DNA of 64,000 bases from contig CALYLW010000495.1 in NCBI GenBank assembly GCA_944989445.1, forward strand, positions 248,001-312,000, written 5' to 3'. The position numbers were made by a program, and so were the translations under genes. A model generated the notes under the pieces. The model had not been told where the DNA came from. It did no database searches and worked only from the letters and a program-made list of their open reading frames with translations. This document shows, in pieces, positions 23,728-36,500 of the stretch (position 1 is its first letter; each line of letters opens with the position of its first letter). Origin of the DNA: Ampullaceana balthica. Its lineage: Eukaryota; Mollusca; Gastropoda; Lymnaeidae.

Positions 23728-24516
23728 TCAGCTGTTCCCCGAGGACAGCAAGTCGTCATCCTCCTCATTCATGACGTCCATGAGGTCGTCATCCAACACA
23801 AGCCTGTACATGCTGTCAAACAACTTCTTCCTCTGCAAGGTGCTGGCCTCATCCTCCACTTTCAGTTCATCCGAGTCGTACCGACCGAATCTGCTGTCCT
23901 CGTCAGAGTTGTCTTCCTCTGAGCCCCCATTAGCACCAGCGTCACCGATTCTGTCTCCCAATTCGGGTGAATGCTCAGCCTCTTTATCCACCCCATCAGC
24001 CTGCAAATTGTCTTCCCCTGGAACTTCATCCCTACTTATTAAACTGTTCTCTGACCTCTGACCTTTTAACTCTGATTCCCCTATTTTACCTGAATGTTCT
24101 CTGCTCCCAGTGGCATCTACACCTGATAGTATCTCCCTTGATTCAGACTCTGGTCTGTGTATCACAACACCAGAATCAAAGCTTGCAGACTCCGGTATCG
24201 TGTCATCTCGCAAGAACGTTTCGTCGTGGCCGCTAAAGCTCAAGCGTTTCCCTTCCCCCGTGGGGCTGTAGTCTTCAAGTATAACAGGTGTAGTAGCTTG
24301 GACATCAGGAACCACAACCCAATCCTTTTCATGCACTTCTTCATCTGAGCTCGAAAGGTCATCCATTCCAGTCTTGGCCGGTTGGTCAGGAGTCAAGGCT
24401 GGTGAGGCCAACATGGAGGATGCACGAGACGAGTTCAGAAGATCGTCTCTGGTTTGAATCCCGACTGCTTTCATGATTGTATCGACTTGGTGTTTGTAAT
24501 CCATATGACCTTGAAC
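23728..24516 (-). CDS. TMCO4: TMCO4 exon 14 (acidic tail, stop)
   Basis: Acceptor AAACAAG. It starts [20 protein letters not shown], the last conserved block. After this comes about 230 residues of low-complexity, Ser/Asp/Glu-rich sequence with DDLSSSDEE and a terminal [17 protein letters not shown], probably disordered, with many potential casein-kinase-2-type sites. Stop TGA at 23730-23728. Confidence 0.92.
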   Translation of the reverse strand, partial: VQGHMDYKHQVDTIMKAVGIQTRDDLLNSSRASSMLASPALTPDQPAKTGMDDLSSSDEEVHEKDWVVVPDVQATTPVILEDYSPTGEGKRLSFSGHDETFLRDDTIPESASFDSGVVIHRPESESREILSGVDATGSREHSGKIGESELKGQRSENSLISRDEVPGEDNLQADGVDKEAEHSPELGDRIGDAGANGGSEEDNSDEDSRFGRYDSDELKVEDEASTLQRKKLFDSMYRLVLDDDLMDVMNEEDDDLLSSGNS

Positions 24517-27500
24517 CTTGTTTAGAATTCCAAGAATAACAATTAATGCCTGAATAAAAAGAACTTGTAATACTCTTTTTTTGTAAATTTCACACAATCA
24601 AGGGTTATAAAAATGTCTCCCATTCAAGGGAGATCGGAAGAATGATTATCTTTTCAAAGATATTTTAAAACAAGATAAAAAATTTACAGGGAAAGCAATT
24701 TCAAATATTTGTATAACAAATAATTTAAATATTTTTAAAAATTAATTAAATACTTTAAAATCTAATTTAAGGTAATAATAAATTATGAAAATATCAATTT
24801 TCTTTTTAAAAATCAATTTAAGAATGACCTACTTACCACATCACTGAGATCAATATTATGCATACGTCTGTCTGCCCATTTGATTGGACGAAGGCCAGCT
24901 ATACTAACTTGAACTGATGAAGTTCTATATAAAAATTTGAGCAGCCAATCACCTCTGTTTTTACAAAAGAGAAAACAAATAAATATCAAGATTTTGGAAA
25001 TTTCCTCTTCAACTGCCTTGATTTTACTTTAATAGTTCTTGGACATGGCACAGACTTAATTTATTACTTTCAATGCAATAGTTAATTAAATCTCTACTCT
25101 ATTAGTCATTCTGCACAAAGCTTATCATCTTTTCAGATCAAAGCAAAGACATGTCTTGAATTCACCAGAAAAAATTAAATCAAGAAGAAAAATGGGATGA
25201 GTTATAATTGTGTTACTTGCCTACAATAGCCATTGACAATTTTACCAGCCACCACTCTGGCAAAACTTGACCAGACTTTGGGATCACCAGTGGAAGGGGT
25301 CCCAAGTAATATGACATCTTCTATGATACCTTCACTGGCTAAAAAGATGTTCATTAGATAACATCATAATTATCTGCTAATAGTGCCAAGTAATAAAACG
25401 TTTCCAATGGTAACTTCACTAGCTATTGTAAGATAAAAGATAAATATATAATTACAGTCGAAACCGGTTAAGTCGACGGCGTTGGGGTATGAAAAATGGC
25501 GTTGACATAACCGATGATCGAGTTAAAACGAAAACCAATATGGCGGCAAAACATTAACATGTGCTTGAAATGTCTTTATGTACGTGATTAATTAGTTAGC
25601 GTTAATTAGTGATGGGACAATTAATCGGAATCGTATCGGAACCCTAATATTTCTTCACTCTTTTCTAAGGTTGTAATGACCGTTCGTTTTTAAGGGCCGT
25701 TTAAAATTTAAATATAACCATGGTTCCCACTCAGGAAAACGGGAAAAAGTCGGGCATTCTTTAAAAAAAATTCTTGGCCTTAAAAGTCGGGAAAAGTTAT
25801 GACACTAATCAGGAGTTTTATATATATATTTTATTATTTTTATATATATATCTATGCCGAAGTAAAGGACTTTGATTACGTCTCTGTGGTATGTTTCGAT
25901 TCCATTTTAAAAAAAGTTACCAGTTTATAATTGTCTGCGCATGCGTTAAAAGGTCAAATTTTTCGCCTCGCTTCGTCACATGCTGCGTGTGGCATGTCAC
26001 AGCCGCTCGCGTTTGCCGTCGTATCAGCGAATTTAAAATACAAATAAACAAATCAATATGGTAATTTTAAGTTTAATGCTTTTGACGCGCAGGATATCTG
26101 TTACTATCAGAACGCTCTCGAATTTCCTCAGTCAATCAAACTTGTAATATAAATAAAACTATTGTGGCCTTGACCGTTGATCACAGCACGCTGTGGGCTG
26201 TGTGTTAGACCTCGGCCGGCAACTACCTAAGTCTAAGCGAATTTTAAAAAAAATCATTCCTTATCAGAAATGATTTGATTTCATCGTCACGCGCGTGTTA
26301 GTCACAGTCACGTATCTTACTGGTAACAAAGCAACAACAAACTTTTAAAAGAATAATAATTTTTTTATATTATTAAATAAAAATCACCGTCGATTTTCGA
26401 TACAAACCTTTATTTTCATTTCTAAAGATATTCGTTTATCTTAAAAAACAAAATGATTAATACATCAGAAAATGAATTAAGTTTAATAATAATATAACAT
26501 GCACTGCGAAATAACGACGAGTAACGACCTCTAACGCGATTGTCCAGTACCTCTGGTGAATACATACTCCATGGATACACGTCGAAGTAATAATTCACAC
26601 ATGCAAAACATCCGGTAATTTTTATTGAAATCTCGTAGAATCACCCAATAGCCGGAAGTCTCGAAGAAAGCGAGATGTCAACACTGTTTTGAACTAAAAA
26701 TACAGCGTGCATTGCTAGGCCAACCGACGAGGATCGAGGTAAACCAACATTAAGTTTCAAATTTGGCCCTCTTTTGTGCTCGAGGTAGTAGGTTTCGGCG
26801 ACTTAGAAAAATCGAATAAGCCAATGAAAAAATGCTAAGACAAAGAGAGAATTTGGCGGTTCCAATAAAAAACGTTGAGTTAGTGGGGTGGTCGAGCTAG
26901 CCGAGCTCGAGGTAAGTGGGTTCGACTGTAACACAATTTATTATGTGGTAGGAGATCTCACATTTATAGAGAATTAGATAGAATTTTTTTTTAATTTTCA
27001 AGCAGATAATAGTCCAGATTAAGAAATATGAATACAATTTTTCAGTGAAGCCCCCCCCCAATGATATGATAAAAATGGAGAAAATTAGAAGAAAATACCC
27101 AGTGTTATACAGACATTGGTTTAAGACCATAATCTGATAAGTGTATATGTAAACAAAATACTGTTTGCCTTAAGTATTTTGACAACTCATTTAAACACAT
27201 CAATTTCAATATATTTGATTTGTAAATTGGGTTTCAAGTTTGGCTCAATTTTGTATTGAACTATAAATAGCTTTACTTGTACAGAGTCAAATCATACCTT
27301 TTCTCTTGGAAAGTTCTTCAAGGCAAGAGAATATAACTCTGGCACCAAGACTGAATCCAATCAGAGTAACTGGCCTGTTGCCCTAAGATAGATCAAATAA
27401 AATTAAACTCTTTTGAACTTTGTTTTTACAGGGACTTTTGCCCTATCTTTTTTAATTGGTTTCTATAACTGGGGTAAAACATATATCATGTAAATTTAAT

Positions 27501-30500
27501 TAAGACTATTTTCAATTATTATTTGCACTGGCAAAGGTATTTTCCTAAACATCTCCACTTGTTTATATAACTTGTAAGTCATACACGTATTCTTTTATTT
27601 GCACTGGCAAAGGTATTTTCCTAAACATCTCCACTTGTTTATATAACTTGTAAGTCATACATGTATTCTTTTATTTGCACTGGCAAAGGTATTTTCCTAA
27701 ACATCTCCACTTGTTTATATAACTTGTAAGTCATACATGTATTCTTTTATTTGCACTGGCAAAGGTATTTTCCTAAACATCTCCACTTGTTTATATAACT
27801 TGTAAGTCATACATGTATTCTTTTATTTGCACTGGCAAAGGTATTTTCCTAAACATCTCCACTTGTTTATATAACTTGTAAGTCATACATGTATTCTTTT
27901 ATTTGCACTGGCAAAGGTATTTTCCTAAACATCTCCACTTGTTTATATAACTTGTAAGTCATACATGTATTCTTTTATTTGCACTGGCAAAGGTATTTTC
28001 CTAAACATCTCCACTTGTTTATATAACTTGTAAGTCATACATGTATTCTTTTATTTGCACTGGCAAAGGTATTTTCCTAAACATCTCCACTTGTTTATAT
28101 AACTTGTAAGTCATACATGTATTCTTTTATTTGCACTGGCAAAGGTATTTTCCTAAACATCTCCACTTGTTTATATAACTTGTAAGTCATACATGTATTC
28201 TTTTATTTGCACTCATTGTTTTTTGTCTCTAATCATCTTACAAAATATTTCAGTTCTATTTATAGCAGTATAATCCCATTGATAGTTTTCATTTTTTCAG
28301 ATAGGTACGATGTGACTATGAAGTCTTAATTGGAAATTATAATAGAAAATAACAAACTTGATTTGTAATCCTGGTTTAGTACTTTAAATGGTTATTGCCA
28401 AAGAAAGATGTTATGTACGCTTAAATGAAATCCGATTATTGCTTCCTTAAATTTTGATTTTTTTTTAAAAACATTCTAGCTACAAGATAAATCAAATACA
28501 TTCATCCTGTTTCACTACCTGTCATCAAACAAGAAATTGTATGTTCACAAGGTCAATATGACAATAAATGAGAATGCAAAATCAGTAATTTAGTCCCTCT
28601 TCAAAGATTCCTAAGATTGATAAACCGAGTCATTTTGAGTATTCTCTGAGTAGACATAAGGATAAAAACACCTTTCTTATTCCTTATGCAAGAACAAACA
28701 CATACAAGTTTTCCTTCTTCCCGCCCGGAATTCGGGCGTGGAATGGGTTGCCTGAAGAATCCAGGAAAACCAACACTTTATCAACCTTTAAATCTCTAAT
28801 AAAAATGCAGGACTAAACACAAACTATAAGATAAGCGTAGGACGCAATAATCTTCTGTATAGAAGGAGCGTCTGTAAACAGATAAGATAAGATAAGATAA
28901 GATATTCTCAATAAACTCTATAATATTAACTGAATACCTGCTGCCTGGCCAGCAAGACTTCAGCCAATTCCCTGCCAGCATTCTGAGCTCTTTGCAGTGC
29001 TACTGACCACGGGTTGTCTATAAAGTTGGCCGCAGATATTAAAGCACTTGGCCATGCTATGGCTGCTAGTAGCCCTAAAGCAGAAAGTGAAGGAAATAGA
29101 AACAATGCCTTGTAAAGGGAGGGGGGGGATGTAAAATTACTTCGTTCAAAAACACACTTTTTTCCCCCCAAAAAATTTAATAAAATGATACAATAATTTT
29201 CTACAAAATTTCTGAGAGATTTGAGTAATCATGTGATTTAAGTCACTTATTTAAGTCAAATGACTGTATAACAGTTTAATTCCACTTGTTAGAATAAAAA
29301 TTATTGCCAACATACAACAGTCAATCAAGGCCATCGTGAGAACTTTTATTTACATTCTTGAATCAATATCGTTGAATGTCACATGCTTGCAGAAAATGAA
29401 AATATTTGTCAAATTTGTATTAATTGAAGTAATATTTGTCTTCCATGTATTTCATTGGCCCTTCTCATCTAATGTATGTAACAAATCTGAAAACTGTGTG
29501 CAATTTTATTGTGTACTGCTCCATGCACTTTATAAAAAAGTCTTTTTTTTCTTCAATATGTTGCCATTCCCATCTCCCCTCAATCAAGTATCAAATGGGA
29601 CAAAGCTGTAAGTGAAAGTTTGCCTATGAAAACTGTGGCACTTACCATTGAGTACTGTATATTTGAGGGCTTCCTGGGCTGCCATTGTCATTGCAGAGTT
29701 AAAGATGTAATCCATGGCTTCGCCCATCTGCACCAGGTATTTGGTCTCCCATCTTAGAGTGTACTGCTCCCTGGACTCCGCCAGGTTCTTCCAAGGCTGT
29801 TTGAAATCTGGGGAACCAACAAGAAATCTAATCAAACAGATACATTACTGTGTTTGATCTAATGTAGGTCAAACTTAAATAAAACAAACCCGTAAAAACA
29901 AAGTTTTTGACTATAAATCCCTTATATATGAGACATTACTAACAGTATTGATTATGTTCAAACGCGACAAACATTTACAGACTGAATCTGTCTTAAGTCT
30001 GGTCACCGATCGCTGGACTGAGCTCAGCGTGACACGTAAAATGTAAACAAAAGCACGTCGGTTCATCGATGGATGGCGTCAACGCTTCAACTGAACTGTC
30101 ACATGAAAAAAAAACAATAACAAACTGTGAAATTGAATTACATACGTTGTATAGAGATAAACTAAAAATGCATTAATTTAATTACGGTACGTTCGATTGA
30201 TCTGAAATTTTGATACGATGCATTGTTAGGTGACACGAGTCTATGTGCCAAATTTCAGCTCGATGGCATCACGGGAAGTGGGTCATTTTTTACTTTTGCA
30301 TTTCAGCCCGCCCGATGACGAACGAAACAGACGGCGGTGAAGTTAATATAAGGGATTTACAAATAAAAACGATGGCTTCAAAATTATTTGTTCTTTTAAT
30401 ATAGTTATCAGAATAAAGTTATGGTTTCTGGCCTTACTCGGCTGATTGTGCGGTCAGACTTATTACAAATTGTGGATTTGTATTTAATTTAAAGACGTGG

Positions 30501-33500
30501 GAAGGGAACACTTTTTATTTTATTGTTAAAGGCATGTCTCTAATAAAGTCAAGACTTGTAAAATTGTATAATTTAAATTTTTGTTTGTGTTTTTTTTATA
30601 TCCATGGTCAATGAAGGGAGTGTGTACAAAGTCTCAAGTCAATTGAAAAATGGGAAGTGGGTGCACATTCAATTACAAAATTATTCCCAGGTAAACAAAG
30701 TTGTAGTGTTCAAGTAAATCGATGAAAAATGTTTACTTTTGGAGAGAGTGCAAGACTTTTTTTTAAAAAAGCACTGTAGGGGTTGTGAGATGAAGTCAAA
30801 CTTTTCATGTGGGGATGCAGATAACAGCATAGGTTAAGAAGTTCTTTTAAATATTCAAAAAGATACAGACATTCTTCAAAGAAAGGTTAACGGAACCAAT
30901 AATCAATTTAATATATAAACTAGCTGTGCCGATTGAACCAACCTCTGAACTCATTAGTCAACCATCCTGTAACTGCTATGGTGATGTGAAGTTGATTGGA
31001 CAGTGTCTCAACTCTCAAACTGTTGCCGCACACCAGAGGCTCAAACTCGAACTCTTCGATGGCCCCAACCCTTTTTTTCATTTTGTAACCTAAAGAAAGT
31101 GAGATTTTTTTTCAAATACACATCTTGTTACACCAGTTATTTTTTTGTAAAACTGAATACAACAGAGTGTTGTCTTGTCTTATCTCTGCAGACTCTCCTT
31201 GTATACAGAGGATTATTGCGTCCACAGACCATGACGGATGGTCTGTTGGCAAGTGATGCAGCGTTCACAGGCCACGGCTATGGCGGTTCTACGCATTACC
31301 CAGCCGCCTGTTTCCCTAACTAGTGTTAGGTACCCATTAGGAGCTTGGTGGACTCACAGACAACTTTGAATTTGTAACCACCTAAAAAATGTTTAGTGAT
31401 GTTTTACTTAATTTAAGCAAGAGTCAAAATTTTGGGATGATACAGCTCAATTTTGAACCAAAAAGAATAAAGCCATTTTATTTAATGGAATATATATCAT
31501 AGTTATTAATACCTTTAATCTAGCTGTCTGCATGAATGTATGGCAATTATACCAGCCCATGGTGTTTACCTGTCAAGCCAGCTCCTGCAACTCCAAACAG
31601 GGAGCCAATGATGGCAACACCAGCTGTTGATCCCAGCACAGCAGCACCTGCCCCACCAATAATTGCCCCTGCACCTGCTGCTACAAAAGGAGCAGCTAAT
31701 CCACCTGTCAGCCCTATTCAAATTTTAAAAAGGTGTTATTTTTTTACATAAACACTTATATTTAAATGATGCAAATAATATAATTTTAAATAGGAAGACA
31801 AAAAATCAATAGAGCATATCTAGTTGTAACACTGAATTCAATAAACAGAAGTAATCAGGAAATGTTATATCTTGATAAATCATCTTCAATTTTTTCTTTA
31901 CTTCGTTACGTAGGGGCCGTCCATAAAGTATGTCACGCTATTTTTGACCATTTTGACCCCCCCCTCTCCCCCTGTCACAAATCTCGGGACCCCCCCTAAA
32001 AACGTCACAATTTCGAAAAAAAAATTTAAGTAACACCTAATTAAAATATTTAATTTAATACTTAAATTACACTTCACTATTAAACTGTATTAAAATATAT
32101 AATTTCCACTTAAAAGTAAGGATGTACCGGATTCAAAATTTTGAAATTCGGCCGGAGCTGAATTTGGCCGGATTTATGAAGTGAAATCCGGCTGCAGCCA
32201 GAATCAGATTTGTTAAAATGGCCGGATTCCGGATTTGCCGGAGCAACTATGAATAAATATATAAATTAGGAATCTACCGGCTAGCCGGATTTATTAAGTG
32301 AAACCTGCTGGAGCCAAAGCCGGATTTTAAAAAAGGGCCAGATTTGCCGGAGCCCAAATCCCATACACCCCACTTAAAAGATCTATCAGATTATTAAAAT
32401 GACTTTAATAGTAGAATAGTTAATGGTCAACAGTAGTCATAATTATTCAATGAAACAGTAACTCAATCTAGATCGAATTTGAAAACAAAAATTGCAAAAA
32501 TTAGACTTGACAATTATTTAATACACATCATTTACCTTTTCATTTACAATGGGTGAGGTCAAGTTTAGATAATCTTCCGATTATGCATTCTATTGACACA
32601 GGATATGAAGTACATTAGCGAAACTTGACCTCAACCAGTGATTAAATAATAAAAAGGAAACAAAACAATTTGACTAAAAAAAAGACTAGATTGACAAATT
32701 ATGTGACCAACTCTTGTGCTATTTTGAATCTGTTTATTATGGTCCTATGAATTATGTTTCATTCCAAAATATTCACTGGACATCGTCTTACAACGGTGAA
32801 GTGAAGTGTTCATCCATAGTTACGACTGACATCAATCTTTCACCATCATCATTTCCTGGAAGGATAATTATTTTAATTGCAAACAGATCAACTCGTACTC
32901 ATCTAGCCACTCAACAGTCTCTGTATGTGTATTTTCTCTTCTGGCAATAACTGCCATAGGTTCTCTTTGCCTTCTAGAAGCGATTCTCAAAGGACGGATG
33001 CGTTTTATCTGAGTTGAATCTTGAACAGTTTGGGTGGGCACATTCTCCTGAGCCCGAGCTCTGTGTTGTCCTGTATGTTTATTCAACATTGTTTGTGAGG
33101 CAAAATATAAGTGACATACTTTGCAAAGTCGATCAAATAAGCTGGAAATCATATGGTTGTAGTTTTAAAACTCCTGTTGATCTTGGCATATTTGAGAGTT
33201 TGTGCTACAAACAAGGAAATGTATGAGAATCTGCATCTGCTCTTTCTGAAACTTTGAGTCCATCAACTGTTTGGTTGATTGGGATTGGAGGAGGGGAAGA
33301 ATCTTGAAGGTAAAACATTGAAATATGAGCTTCGTGCTGTGTCGCAACATTTCATGTTGTGATATTTAACAATTTGAGTGAAATATTGGCTGGTGCAAAA
33401 ATGAGTGTCAAACCATTCCTGATCCTTCAATATCAGTCCTGCTGCATCCAATTCAGATTTATGAACACATTCAGGAGATACGCATTTCATGCTATTTTGA

Positions 33501-36500
33501 CATTAAACTAATTCTATTGTTTCACAAAATTTGTGAAAATATTTTTAATGCTATTTAAATTCTACTAAAAAATATAAATAAATTAGATAAAAAAATATAT
33601 TAAAAAATAAATGTGTGACAACACACATGGCTTGACCCCCCCCTCCCCCCTGTCACAAAGTGTCACACTTTCTTACACCCCCCCCCCTCAGAGCTTGATG
33701 TCCTTTATGGATGGCCCCTTATTTGATTTCGCTCACCAATCAAAGTACCTCCACCCAAAGTAGCTAAGCCAATCAGAGCATAGCGTTTAAACTTCCTCTT
33801 CTTTTCTTTCTTCAGTTTTTCTAATTTCTCCTCTCTAGGAATAGACATTAATTAACAGTGAGCAATTTTTTAAAGTGAATATAAAAAATGAGTTAAAGGA
33901 AATGTACAAAGATATCTGCTGTAAGTTGAAGTTTTCTTCATGAGGCATAAGTAAGTGAAGAATTATTTTTTTTAATAGCAGTGGAATCCTAAAATTAAAA
34001 TGATAATTAAAGATCATACAAAAGTACAGAAGTTATACTATTTTTTAAAATAATCTTTAGTAATGTACTAACTTTACAGATCAACAAATATATTAAGTGT
34101 GGAGTTATATATTAGTTTGGAATGTTTTAAATTATAAAGGGTTCTTTATTTGATAAATATCCTATAGACACTATTTGCAAGAGTTAATTTAAATAAAAAT
34201 AAATCATTTTTACTTTTAGCAAATATTGAAAATGTTAAACACAGGAAAATTTGATTTATGAATGAATGATAAAAAATTCAAAGACAAAGAAAAACAAAAA
34301 TTAATTACAAACTATTTTTTTGAAAAGTCAATTACGTTCAAAAACCTCATTGTGAGAACAAGGAACTAAAATTCCTAGTGCAAGGTAGGAAGCTTAATGT
34401 GGTTTTCAGGCACCTCATAAAAAAACAACAAGCCAACAAATAGGTTTCAGGTGTAACTGAGACTCTCCACCATTAAATAAAACCATTTTCTACTAGGGGA
34501 TCTGAGACTTACAAATGATCTGCCAAATCAGCCTCACTGAAAATTTATAAAATATAACTTTAAACAGCTGCATAATGCATTCACAATAAGAGCAAGGTTT
34601 CCTAACTTAGCCTGTGGGAGGTAGCATTTCATGGGTGTGCTATGAAAGAAAGACGGGAAAACACTTGATTCAAAGTTATGGCATAATTTTTTAAATTTAA
34701 ATTAAAACATTTTCTTCATTGTTTTTCCAATGGTATTTAGTCATAGGTTTATTCTCTTTCTAAGTTAGACAGTTCTCCTTGCAATTCAATAAATTTAAAA
34801 AATTACAAGTCCATAATACTTTGATACTTTCATAGGTGCTACTCAGTTAACATCTTAAAGGAGGTGCCAGGCAAGTCAACGTAGGAAAAGTAAAAAATAG
34901 AAGAGAATATGACAGATTGATTTGAGGTTAAATTTACAATCCATTTTAGATATCTTTGTTTTATACTGTTCAAAAAAATTAAAATACTGAGATTTTTAAA
35001 AATTCAGAAGTGTATCATGGAATGATTTGTCTTAAAGACTGAGAAGAATTGACAGCATGTTAAGAAATGTTCATTTACTTTTAATTTTATGGTAAAGAAA
35101 AATATCCAAAGAGATCAAAATAAAAAAAATTTTTAAAGAATAATCAAGCCATTACAATTTACTGGAATATATATTATACAAATAAATACCTTTAATCTAG
35201 CGGTGAATTATGAAATATTTATTAAATCATTGTAATTTGACCCCTGTTACCAGAGTAATCTAAAGATTCAATATTGCTAATTATAGAGTGTTGCTGTTTA
35301 GGATCAACAACGATTATTACAACAACAACAAAAAGAGTATGTAAACAGTGATACACAGGAACTTAACCTTAAATCTTGCCCTTATAAACTTTTATTTGGA
35401 TTAACACATATTTTCTACTCTAAACAAGTTCTTAACAGTAAAACAGTCAGCACAACACTAAACAAGAAGTGTGTCATCTCAATATTTATAAATCTTATTA
35501 TATTCATCAGTTTAGTATTAGGTGAGGGAGGGAAGAGGGTATGTTGATTTCTGAGCAAGATTAAGACTTTTAAATTATTAACAATAAACTTTTCAATAAC
35601 AAAATGACATACTGTCCACCTACATATTTTTTTTCAAAGACCAACATATGCATGAGAAGATATAAATAATTAGTAGACGTACAGTAAATTTATTAATTCA
35701 TGCTAATATGTCCAATTTTATGTCAAGGTAAGCGGATCCAAACAACTAGTGTTTTTAAGAAAACCCATGGTATAGGACAAGAAAGAAAATTATATAAATA
35801 ATAAATAGAAATAGACAACATTCAATAATGGTTTATTGTACCTCTCCCTTCTGATAGCATTGGAAATAAAATGAGATAGCATTCCTGTGATAAAAAGTTG
35901 GGTTTCAATATAAATAAAAAGAAGAGTAATGTAATTTAATCCAGTTAGATTTCAGTTTTTTGTACAAAACACAATTATAAAAAATTATCTGTGTATGAGT
36001 AATTAAAAAGAAGATGTTGCAAATTAAATAAATTTATTACTGTTTAATTCCATAGCCTAATAATTGTAGTTTATTTTAATAAATATTATTAAATTTATTG
36101 TATTAAATTACTAATGAAAAATTATAGCCAGGCCCTTTTCATATTTTTCATATTTTTTCTCTCTATTTTTGCAAAGCACATTTTTAACTATCAATGTTAT
36201 AGTGTTATGAAAATTAAAAAAAAATTGTGTTTCTAATGATTTATGTACTTTCAAAGAATCTGTGCATTCAGTCTACTGTGCAGTTAGGTAGCCATTCCAT
36301 AAAAATCTCTATTTTTTAATAACAAAAAATATATAGTTTTTTTAAAAATATGTTGAGTTGTATCAGCAAACAAAGAGGACAGTTCTCAGTGATAAAATGG
36401 AATTTTGAACTATGAGTTCACATTCCTTTTGATATTCTTGTTGTTCAAATAACGGTACAGTATTTTTATACAGTATATTTGTGATACACATGTTTAGAGC

